Below are positions 25,783 through 35,192 of a DNA stretch of 64,000 bases, one piece after another. Position numbers and translations under genes: made by a program. The notes beneath the pieces are model-generated. The model was not told the origin of the DNA, searched no databases, and saw only the letters and a program-made list of their open reading frames with translations. The DNA is from Sipunculus nudus. Its lineage: Eukaryota; Annelida; Sipuncula; Golfingiida; Sipunculidae. Every line of letters begins with the position of its first letter. Positions within the stretch are counted from its first letter, which is position 1. Location: assembly GCA_026874595.1 (NCBI GenBank), contig CM049310.1:19816058-19880057 (forward strand), written 5' to 3'.

Positions 25783-26210
25783 TATCATAAAGCGAAAAAG
25801 TGTCACAAACACACACACACATATATATATAGGATATAGACGTGAATGTACCTTGTTCCTAGTAGCAATATGTGATATGGATATCGATTTCATAAATGAA
25901 GAGGAAAGTCAGTATCATTTTCCTATTATCGCTTACATGCACCTGCTTTTCATGGAAGTACTGACGTGCATGCGTATAAACATTTCTAATCAAGTCATTA
26001 AAGGCAAAACAACAAATATCCAGTGCATTTAGCTTTATAAATCGTCAAGATTTATATTTAAACTTCGAGTCATATCTCTATTCGTTAGCAATCAATGTTT
26101 TACATCGATACGACCGATACAGCATGCAAAGCATTTCGGTTATCGTATCGTACCCTTAGCGGTCTATCCGTGATGATCCGTGGTAAGATCCGTGACAGTG
26201 TGACCTAGGC

Positions 26211-26403
26211 TTACCGTAGGATGACCTGGTTATTACCGTCACAATGCCATAGCTGCCTCCTAGATCTAGCGCCGTGGCTAGAACGTACCGCGAACGTCAC
26301 GAGAACGCGGTTTTAAATTTCATCATGTTCATTCACGTTCTGGCTTGCCGTAGCTGAACCATGTGGCACAGTAGAGGACGAGATTAGTGAGACCTAGGCT
26401 TTA
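26211..26403. mobile_element. Truncated MITE related to X3
   Basis: The right end AGTGAGACCTAGGCTTT matches that of the element at 26,571-26,880. The bodies share GAACGTCA, AGAACG and TTGCCGTAGCTGAACC in the same order. The left terminus is missing; the copy abuts the right end of X1. Confidence 0.5.
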
Positions 26404-26570
26404 AAAAGATGTAAAATGTTAAGTAGTTTCACTGTGTTTGGAATTAAGACTGTTTCGATGTAGTATTTATGCCTAAATAAACATTGTAGAATATTGCCCG
26501 CATTGTTAATCTCTCTAAATGTTTAACGTTAATTTGTTGATGTTTTCGGTTCCACATGTGTTTCTGTTAA

Positions 26571-26880
26571 GCCTAGGTCTCACTAACCACGTTCTGTCTA
26601 AGGTTCGCCACGTTCTTGAAGGTCATGGGAGGACTTTGTTGAACGTGGCCTGTACCGTAGGACACATTTTGCCGTAGGAGAACGTGGGTATAACCGTCAT
26701 CATGCCGTAGAAGCACTGTAGCTGTGCGTTATAAAGGCTAACACGAGGAGAACGTGCGGCGAACGTCATGAGAACGGGGTCTTCATTTTCATCAAGTTCA
26801 TTCCCGACAATGCCACGTTCTGAATTGCCGTAGCTGAACCGTGAGACACCGTGTAAGGACGTGGTTAGTGGGGCCTAGGC
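26571..26880. mobile_element. TIR MITE X3, 310 bp
   Basis: Seen: left GCCTAGGTCTCACTAACCAC and inverted right GCCTAGGCCCCACTAACCAC; about 22 of 25 terminal bases match. Flanks are TTAA on the left and TTTAA on the right. The body is rich in GAACGT and CCGTAG words. The terminus AGCCTAGGTC is shared with X1, so the two probably belong to one family. A TTAA target would suggest piggyBac/Kolobok-type transposition, but the extra T leaves this open. Confidence 0.6.
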
Positions 26881-28491
26881 TTTAACAGTAGCGAACAGCA
26901 GTATAACCTCTTGACTTCATTTTTGTTTGTTTTGATATCCTATCTTAATGGAATAAAGAATTTAACTCTTTTTTTTTGGCAGAATATTTAGAAGTAATGG
27001 GTCATCAGACTCCATTATTAATGAACTAGTAGTCTGCAGCACAAATTGTTAGCCGTGGCTAAACTGCTGTACAGGCAGTTTATATGTGATCAGTCTGTAT
27101 CAGTACTCATCTCCATAAAAAAAAATAATAATAAAGTAAACGGAAGCTGCGAACTTTTGTGCGAACTCTTGTGTTATATGATAGTATAATGAGAATAAGA
27201 GTACGTTGCGTGGTAATGAAACGTCATACTGGAGAAGGTTCAGTGTTGCAGTCTCGGACTGCCTTTAATTTTTCTATCTTAAGCACACGCAAACTTTTGT
27301 ATGTCTTCATTACTTTAACTCTACCATTTTTCAAATTATTTTAAAAAGACATGTGACTTGAGGATTATTGAAATATACTTGGAAATCACGATCCAGTGGT
27401 CACCTCACCAGTGGAAGACTCACTCTGTAAATGATCTAGTGTATGTTATTTAAATGGATACCTATTTTACCCTACTTTTCAGCAAAAAATATACTCTTCT
27501 TTCTGTAGAAAAACTACTAAAGATGTTAACTTAGAGAATTGGTGTGTTTCACTTTTCCTTTATATATGGTGAGTTTATACAATATGATAATGGTATTTAC
27601 CATAATATTACAATCAGTAACAGGCAATACTCCAAATATAATGGCATTTGATGTAATTTCTGGCCTATATATTCTCACTTGTTTCAACCATTCACATATT
27701 TATAAAATATAGATTCTTTGTGACTATACAATGACAAAATAAGTGGAATAATGTTTCATTATATTAAAAAAAAACAATAGTCACATTTATCACTTCCTAT
27801 TAATTTCCATTTATATAGTTGAGCACCGACTGGTAAATAATTATTTAATATTTTACACTAAAATTCCGTGGTTTATCAGTCTAGTGATATATAAAATATA
27901 GCTGAGAAACATTGTTCTTTTTCCTGGATTAATATATCCAAGATTTCATGCGGTAGCGTGTCCTGACTTCTTGTGAGCCCATGGACAACCAGGGTCCCTC
28001 GTGCACCTAACCCTCGTGCACAACTCAACAAAATTATTTTATTTAAGTTGGGATGCCAACATCATGAAATCAAATGGTAACAGTGAAAATATTGCTACAC
28101 GATAACAAATGTTTTTTTACCTAATGTGTGAACTTATTTTGGTTTCGATTCAGCGGTCCCCATTAATGTTCAATAGCATTTACAATTCAGCAAAATGCAC
28201 AGTTTCCAGAAACGTATACTTATTATACACCGAATGAAAGCTTATTATAGCATATATCAAATAAAGTTAATTTCAAATGTGTATGTATGTTGTGTTTATT
28301 TTACAAATAAAATATAACTGTTCGTGGGAAAAAAGTCGATGAAACGCAACATGAGTTGCTTTGTTTCTTAAATTATGTTGGTATCATACTCCTATGTAAA
28401 GCTCATTATCCTGTTCCACGTAATCATGCACGTCCGATAAAAATTATATCGGTTTTAAAAATAGAATCAAATCAGTTAAATGGTCGAAGGT

Positions 28492-28514
28492 CCCCGGTTC
28501 AAACTCCGCCGGGG
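28492..28514 (+). other. tRNA T-arm-like hairpin (possible SINE remnant)
   Basis: CCCCGG and CCGGGG flank a loop containing GGTTCAAACTCC, a B-box-like word. No A box or full cloverleaf is present. It may be the remains of a tRNA-derived SINE. Confidence 0.3.
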
Positions 28515-29161
28515 TCTCAATGGTACAATGGTAAAATCTCGTTTTTGAACCTCAGATTGGCTCTTATGTCTCAACGACAGAATATGACTTCTGGATTATT
28601 CCTAACCCATATAAAACCTGAAATCCAGAAGGCTTGTTAATAACATAACATTCTTATCATATGGATGCCTTCACCCTCATTCAATAAACAGCGCCACCAA
28701 AGGCAATTGACCTATCCTTTAAAATAAAGATCACGAAAACTTCAATAGATACAATTATTTCAAATGCAAATTTGGCTTAGACATCGAATAAAAGTATTTG
28801 ACAGGTTTTTTTATATTATTTCTGCTGTTATTTAGAACAATTATTGTTTAAAAAAGACATTTATTAATACAATATGTGAGATTCCCCTTTCCATTGTCTC
28901 TAAAAATAGGAATTATTGATTTAATTATTTATTTGTCGATCGTAGTTACTCAATTAGAGAGAGAATAAACAACATCAAGCGCGAATAGGTTGATGGTCAG
29001 CGAAAGTTCTTTAGATTCGCAGCCCTCATCACTAAACTTTGAAAATCTTACTTATAATAATCCCATTTTAAAACGTAACGTTTTGCCAAGCCTTTGGTTA
29101 ATAAAATATATCTGCTTTGTTTAGCAGAGTATAATATAATAAGGAAATACTCGATCGAACG

Positions 29162-29222
29162 ATTGAGAGAGTGAGAGACTGAAAGGGAAAAGGAGAGAGG
29201 CTTGGGGAGAGGAAAAAGGGAT
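29162..29222. repeat. Purine-rich tract
   Basis: About 60 bases almost entirely A and G on the plus strand (GAGAGA, AAGGGAAAAGGAGAG and similar). Low complexity. Confidence 0.7.
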
Positions 29223-30364
29223 AAGTTTACGAGGATATGTATAAATTACATCGATATAAAAATATAAGAAGAAGAAATCGCAATTGTAAGTCAGTCGTAA
29301 TGCACCAAGCGTGATATTGAATACATGAGCGATATAAAAAAAAGTTCTAGGTTCTGAGGCTGTACAGAACTTTAAAGAAACTTGCATATCTGAAATAACA
29401 TGTAGACTTTCCAGATGCTTTGAACAGAAATCAAATACATGCTGCTCATAATGACATCAAAGCATGTAAGGAAGTTCCAATACCAAAATAACGTAAAGCT
29501 AAATAAAAATTCGAATAAAATGTCTTTTATCTCACGCTGAATTTATTTAGGCCGAATATAAAAGTTTCTCAGCAAAACCATCGCGACACAAGTACCTACC
29601 TTCTCCGATGCAACAGTTTTATACGATTTTATGAATCTGTGTCTGTTTACCATAACAAGATTTAAATCTTGATCTGATCTTGCGCATGCGCGACAAATGC
29701 AGAGAATGGAGAAAAAAATATGAATGAAGATACAGTGGTTAGAAGTTTGATATATCTTGATGCATCAATGTGCGTGGTACGGCCACCAGGTGGCGTTGCG
29801 AGCTATGCGTATGTTTTGTGGCACTGATCGCGCCCAATAAAAGTTTATTCCCACTGTTATACAGGATTCAGCAATAACATTTTGGCAAATAGATTATGAT
29901 ATTCTCAAGATTTTAACTTAGTATTTAAATCGGTCCCTTAAAATACCTTAAATATGACATGCACATATAGGCGTTCCGATTGCATAATTTAAACAAAAGT
30001 TAAATAAAATAATTATTCGACGTCACGCGCTGTAAAAAAACTTAATATATCAAGTATACAAGGTCTCACATGCAAATGTGCCTCCAGAGGAATCATGCTA
30101 CGTTTCATTGATTTTTCCCAAGAAAGGATATAATGTTTATTTGTAAAACAAACACTATATGCACATATACGCGTTTTAAATGAACTATAAGTGATTCGTT
30201 TGTGATAAACATTCAGAGGGTATATAACAAGTATATAACATTTGGTAAATAATAAACGATTAAAAAGGTCAATAAACATGCTGGAAATTGTCATTGTAAT
30301 TATTATTCCAAAAATTTTCACTGTTACCATATGATGTCATGGTGTTGGCATCCCGGTTCTAACA

Positions 30365-32613
30365 AGTGACCAATGGGTAATGACGCTCAGCTGACTGAGA
30401 AGAGATTCGCAAAAGGAAATTTTATCATCTGAATGGTAGTATATACCCATTCAACTGAAGCATCAAACAGATTAACCAACAGGCCAAGATTGTGTCTGTA
30501 TTAATATATCTCAAAAAAAGAGAAAAATTGCGTAAACTTTAAAAAAATACAGGTGGCTCCACCAGTCAGCAGAAACTAATAAAAACAGTTAATGGTCAAT
30601 ATCCATGAAAAGAATCATGGTGATCTCTGGATTAGTTGTTCAGATACTTCAGCTTTTGTATCAAATTTTGCATTATTCTGAGGGATACTTCGGAGTCCTA
30701 TAGCTTGAAGGATATAGGTAACAGAGACCTAAATTCAGGTTTCCACAGACATTTTTTATGGGCCTCCTTGCATGACAAGAATGAAGATTCTAGGTCCAGT
30801 TGTTACAATTTGTGCCACGTTAACAGATGACAGCATTCTTAAAGGTCTCAAAAATAGAGGAAAAAATTTCGAAAAATTGGATAAAATATAGGTGGCACCA
30901 CCAGTCTGCAGAAACTGATGAAACACTCCATAATCAATATCCATGCAAAGAATCATGGTGAGCTCTGCATTAGTTGTTCAGATACTTCAGCTTTTGCATC
31001 AAATTGTCCATTATTCTGAGTGATACTTCTGAGTCCTATAGCTTGAAGGATATGAGAAACAGAGACCTAATTTCAGGTTTCCACTCACACTTTTCATGGG
31101 CCTCCTTGCTTGACAAGAATGAAGATTCTAGGTCTAGTTGTTACGATTTGTACCCTTTAAAGGTTTCAAAAATAGAGAAAAAATCGTAAAAATTTGAAAA
31201 AATAGAGGTAGCGCACCAGGTCTACAGAAACTGATGGAACACCTCATGATCAATATGTATGCCAAAAATCATGACCATCAGTGTTGTAGTTATTGAGATA
31301 CTGCAGTTTTTGTATCAAATTTTTCATTATTCTTGTGGGTATTTTGAAGCCATACAGCTTAAAGGATATGGGTAACAGAGACCTAATTTCAGTTTTCCAT
31401 GGAGACTTTTCATGGGTCTCCCTGTGTGTCAAGAATGAAGATTCTAGGTCCAGTTGTTATGATTTTTGCCCTGTTAACAGATGTCTCAAAATAGAGAAAA
31501 AAATTAGTAAAAATACCCGAACAAATACAGGTGGTGCCACCAGTCTGCAGAAACTGATGAAGCACTCCATGATCAATATCCATGCAAACAATTATGGTGA
31601 TCTCTGCATTAGTTATTCAGATGCTTCAGCTTTTGTATCAAATTTTCCATTATTCTAAACTGTACATTGGAGTGCCATAGCTCAAAGGATATGGGTAACA
31701 GAGACCTAATTTCAGGTTTCCATGGAGACTTTTCATGGGTCTCCCTGTGTGTGTCAGTCGTTACAATTTGTATTGACATAAAACTACATCCTTAAAGGTC
31801 TCAAAAATAGAGAAAAAAATTGTAAAAAATTTGAAAAAAAATACAGGTGGCGCCAACAGTCTGCAAATTTTGGAACACCTCTTGATCAATATGTATGCCA
31901 AAAATCATGACCATCAGTGTTGTAGTTATTGAGATGTTGCAGTTTTTTAAATCAAATTTTCCATTATTCTGTGGGGTAATTGGGAGCCCCACAGCTCAAA
32001 GGATACGGGTAACAGAGACCGTATTTCAGGTTTCCATGGAGACTTTTCATAGATCTCTCACTGTGTCAAGGCGCCACCAGTCTGCAAAAACTGATGAAAC
32101 ATCTCATGATCAATATGTATGCCAAATATCATGACCATCAGTGATGCAGTTAATGAGATATTGAAGTTTTTGTATGAAATTTTTGACTATTCTGGGGGGT
32201 ACTTTGGGGCCCCATTGCTGGAAAAAATCGAAAAATACAGGTGGAGCCACCAATCTGCAGGAACTGATGGAACGTCTCATGATCAATATGTATGCCAAAA
32301 ATCATGACCATCAGTGATGTAGTTAATGAGATATTGAAGTTTTTGTATGAAATTTTTTTACTATTCTTGGGGGTACTTTGGGGCCCCTTAGCTTAAAGGA
32401 TATGGGTAACAGAGACCTAATTTCTGGTTTCTAAGGAGATTTTTCATCGACCTCTCAGAATGTCAAGTTACAAGATTCTAGGTCCAGCGGTTACGATTTG
32501 TGCCTGGTTAACGGACAGACAGACAGACAGACGGACAGACGGGCAGACGGACAGACGGACGACGGACAAAGAGTGATCGCTATAGCTCAGCATAACTGAA
32601 AGTCAGCTTAGCT
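30365..32613 (-). mobile_element. Family A Helitron2/HINE-like element with about 7 tandem units (A1)
   Basis: Seen on the minus strand: a 5' end AGCTAAGCTGACTTTCAGTT with AGCTATAGCGATCACTCTTT and a GTC/GTCCG microsatellite (plus-strand 32,514-32,566), then tandem units of about 310-340 bp, then TCAGCTGAGC plus a 3' hairpin at 30,365-30,396. Units share CTGCAGAAACTGATG, ATGGTGATCTCTGC, GTAACAGAGACCTA and AGATTCTAGGTCCAG, and each meets the next at a variant of GGTGGCGCCACC (30,552; 30,891; 31,530; 31,847; 32,240). A short terminal inverted repeat, an asymmetric hairpin and internal tandem arrays are the known hallmarks of non-autonomous Helentron elements. No Rep/helicase ORF is present. Confidence 0.6.
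32514..32566. repeat. (GACA/GACG)n microsatellite near the family A 5' end
   Basis: GACAGACAGACAGACGGACA and similar repeats. Related tracts sit at the same relative position in the copies near 38,170, 49,997 and 50,455. Confidence 0.9.
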
Positions 32614-33264
32614 AAAAAAACAAGGCAACAAGGCCTACAGGCCTAATGCGAACCTGTGCAATGGGATATACATCTGGTATAATGCTTCCATGCTGGACAT
32701 ATGGACATGAAAAATTTTAGGTAGATACTTCAAACCACTGTTAGGTTATGTGCACAGATGCATTAAACAACCAAGAAACCGGTAGTCGAAAAGCGACAAC
32801 GTGTCTCCGCTGAAGTCATAGTGGTACGGGTGAAGTGTCGTTTGGATTGAGTACTATGTTACACCAATGCTGAAAACTAAAACTCTGAGTAAAGGGCATT
32901 TAGTTTCGAAAACACCTGCCGCCACCTGTCTGGTCTACTAGAAAAGTCTCCAAGATGGATTGACATGCCAAATTTTACACCAATACCATGTACGGATGGA
33001 CGCCACGCAAAAACAATTGCAGATTGCCCAAAAAGTCTTGAATACAAGATGGAGGACTCCAAGATCTATGGAAATACACAATTTCAGGCCGATACTGAAA
33101 ATCACTCGTGAGAAAAAGGCTTTAATATATACTACAAAAACCGAAAGGTAGGTGGAGCCACCTTTCGGGTGTACTTGACAACTTTCCAAGTTCGATGAAC
33201 ATGCCAAATTACAGACCAATACCTGGACCCATTCCCGAGTTATGGGTAATTTTCGGATGTACAT

Positions 33265-33420
33265 TGTTACGAAGACAAATACATCAGGGGAAAATCCTGG
33301 GCCGATCTGGGGTTCGAACCCATAACGGTGGCGCACAAGTCCGGCGTACCAACTGCTTCGCTAGAAAAGCAAGCTTCACTAGCGAGACAGTTCGGTCCGC
33401 TTTTATGTCACCCCGTAACA
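33265..33420 (-). repeat. TRIM 3' LTR containing a tRNA-like Pol III unit
   Basis: Minus strand, in order: A-box-like TAGCGAAGCAGTTGG (33,363-33,349), then GTACGCCGGACTTGTGC, then B-box GGGTTCGAACCCC (33,322-33,310), then TTTT (33,294-33,291). The spacing fits a type 2 Pol III promoter with a terminator. The D-stem (GCG/CGC) and T-arm (GGG/CCC around TTCGAAC) can pair; the acceptor and anticodon stems do not, so it is not a functional tRNA gene. Confidence 0.7.
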
Positions 33421-33540
33421 CACCCCCTCTTAAGAGCGTTCTGCTATCAGAACAAGACTAATTATCCCAGGAGTCACACTTTGGTTAGCTTATTCCCTTG
33501 GCTACAAAGTTTAACCGTCACGTCGGACAAGCCCCCATTT

Positions 33541-33696
33541 TGTTTCGAAGACAAATAAATGAGGGGAAAATCCTGGGCCGATCCCGGTTTCAAACACATA
33601 ACGGTGGCGCACAAGTCCGGCGTTCGAACCGCTTCGCTAGAAAAGCAAGCTTCACTAGCGAGACAGTTCGGTCCGCTTTTATGCCACCCCGTAACA
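33541..33696 (-). repeat. TRIM 5' LTR, B box degraded
   Basis: Partner of the LTR at 33,265-33,420. The B-box region has decayed to GTGTTTGAAACCGGG, while the A-box region TAGCGAAGCGGTTCG and the TTTT remain. Confidence 0.75.
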
Positions 33697-33959
33697 ACAT
33701 GTACATGTACGGATGGACGCCACGGGAAAACGATTGCGGATTGCGCCACCAGTCTTGTGTACAAGATGGAAGAGTCCAAGATCTATGGACATGCATAAAT
33801 TAATGCCAATACTGCGAATTACTTCTGGAAAAAAGGCATTAATTTATTCTACGAAAACGGAAAGGTTAGTGGCGCCACCTGTCGGGTTTATGACAAAACT
33901 TTCCAAGATGGATGAACATGGCATATTCCAGACCAATACTTTGAGTCCAGCAAGGAAAA

Positions 33960-34735
33960 ACTAAAATGGACATTAGAGCCCTGACAGTTTCAAGGGCTAC
34001 AGGCATTCATGGGGTGTCCACATGCAGCCTTGGGGGGCATGGCACCTATGAGGTGATCACATGCAGCCTTGTGACTGACATTTTGACCCCTGGTAAACTC
34101 ATAGGCACTCATCACCTGTAACTGGCTGCACTGAGTGAACTCTTGACATATATCTAGCTGCATTTAGTAAACTCTTGACCTATATCTAGCTGCACTGAGT
34201 GAACTCTTGATCTGTTGCATAATCTGATACAGTTGGCAGTCTGCCGAAGCTATAAATAGATCCAGACTGACCTTTGGCGTGTTGCCAAATCTGAAACAGT
34301 TGGCAGTCTGTCAAAGCTATAAATAGAATGAAGCTACTGCACTGAGTGTACTCCTGACCTATACCTGGCTGCACTGAGTGAACTCCTGACCTGTTCCCTA
34401 AGCTGATACAGTTGGCAGTCTGCCAAAGCTATAAATAGATCCAGACTGACCTTTGGCCTGTTGCCAAATCTGAAACAGTTGGCAGTCTGTCAAAGCTATA
34501 AATTGAATGAAGCTACTGCACTGAGTGTACTCCTGACCTATACCTGGCTGCACTGAGTGAACTCCTGACCTGTTCCCTAAGCTGATACAGTTGGCAGTCT
34601 GCCAAAGCTATAAATAGATCCAGACTGACCTTTGGCTTGTTGCCAAATCTGAAACAGTTGGCAGTCTGCCAAGCTATTTATAGATAAAGACATGATCTGG
34701 GCCTGTTGGTAGATCTGTTTACACATACTGAAAGA
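33960..34735 (-). repeat. D-segment tandem units of about 178 bp
   Basis: ACAGTTGGCAGTCTGCC-type phrases recur at about 34,227, 34,404 and 34,582, with AGCTATAAATAGATCCAGAC and CTGCACTGAGTGAACTC between them. The reverse-complement relative is at 60,840-61,440. Confidence 0.75.
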
Positions 34736-35192
34736 CTGGCTAAAATGATTCTTTTTTTTTCAAGCTCACAAAAACTCGGCCAAAAATAGCTCCTTCTGTT
34801 TCTGAGATTGTAATTTTAGTATGCTTTTTTTTGGACAGATGACCAAGTTCTACTTCCTGTAACTCGGCCAAAAATCACCTTACTTGAACCATTCGAACAA
34901 ACTTGAGAAAGATTGTCCCAGGAATCGTTTCTGTGAAATATTGGACAATTTTGCTGAACAGTTTCGGAGAAGAAGATTAAATTTTTTTTTTACTTTTCCC
35001 CTATAAAATCTAAGAAAATGCAGTTAGCAAAAAAAAAAAAAAATAAGCAAAATCCGATAGACTTTTTAGATGACTATTTTTTTGCATAAAATTTGGTGAT
35101 GCTTGCTCCTGCTGTTTTCGAGATAGTATGGGTTAACGTACAGGCGATGGACGACGCCACACCATCGCATAAGCTCACAGGTTCGCTAAAAA

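Larger units (their letters stand above)
23795..26158. mobile_element. hAT-like insertion nested in X1
   Basis: Seen: the left boundary TAGGGCTGGGTATCGG (23,795 on) and the inverted right boundary TAAGGGTACGATACGATAAC (ending about 26,157). CGATAC-type words cluster inside both ends (23,830-23,880 and 26,105-26,155). TAGGGCTGGG termini are common in hAT-type elements. The two ends match only loosely and I could not find a clean 8-bp target duplication, so this is tentative. Confidence 0.32.
23286..26210. mobile_element. TIR transposon-like element (X1) expanded by nested insertions
   Basis: Seen: the left end AGCCATGGTCACACTCTCAC (23,287 on) matches the inverted right end AGCCTAGGTCACACTGTCAC (ending about 26,209), 20 of 23 positions including the next bases. 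Both flanks hold repeated CACGGA / TACGGA words, at least ten on the left between 23,300 and 23,790 and three on the right between 26,166 and 26,195. Such sub-terminal repeats are typical transposase-binding arrays. The 186-codon frame at 23,290-23,850 begins inside the left terminal repeat with a good Kozak context, but matches no family I know. I treat it as chance within the element. The superfamily is not determined. Confidence 0.5.
26881..30364. other. Unannotated stretch
   Basis: About 3.5 kb without a gene. Inside it are a tRNA T-arm-like hairpin (28,492-28,514), a purine-rich tract (29,162-29,222), and the self-complementary phrase GGCCACCAGGTGGC near 29,781-29,794. Confidence 0.4.
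33265..33696 (-). mobile_element. Complete TRIM (miniature LTR retrotransposon) with tRNA-like LTRs
   Basis: Seen: two LTRs of 156 bp (33,265-33,420 and 33,541-33,696) beginning TGTT and ending ACA on the minus strand, differing at about 13 positions. The internal region is only 120 bp. It holds a primer-binding-site-like TGGGGGCTTGTCCGACGT on the minus strand at 33,537-33,520, three bases from the 5' LTR, and a polypurine tract AAGAGGGGGTG at 33,431-33,421 next to the 3' LTR. The target duplication ACAT lies at 33,261-33,264 and 33,697-33,700. The primer site resembles the tRNA-Pro type known from retroviruses such as murine leukaemia virus. There is no gag or pol, which defines a TRIM. About 8% LTR divergence suggests an old insertion. 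It sits inside the D/E element. Confidence 0.85.
32614..35192 (-). mobile_element. Family D/E Helitron-like composite element (copy 1)
   Basis: Seen on the minus strand: the 5' end AGCGAACCTGTGAGCTTATG (about 35,166-35,185), an E segment, D tandem units, a C segment, then the 3' end GCACAGGTTCGC followed by the hairpin AGGCCTGTAGGCCT at about 32,631-32,644. GCGAACCTGTG and CACAGGTTCGC form the short inverted ends. It directly abuts the family A element at 32,613/32,614. The opposite-orientation relative is at 58,576-61,900. The C segment (32,760-33,955) is interrupted by a TRIM at 33,265-33,696. Confidence 0.6.

Noticed and set aside
30916-32100. CTGATGAAAC words as further hammerhead cores
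   Set aside because: CTGATGA is followed directly by AAC with no helix II, so no ribozyme fold is possible.
30540-32470. CRISPR-like regular repeats
   Set aside because: Units of about 310-340 bp are diverged over their whole length, with no short repeat/unique spacer pattern, and the context is eukaryotic.
33265-33420. Calling the 156-bp repeat a simple tRNA-derived SINE
   Set aside because: Paired copies with TG...CA ends, a polypurine tract, a primer-site-like sequence and 4-bp duplications fit an LTR element better; the tRNA-like part is internal.
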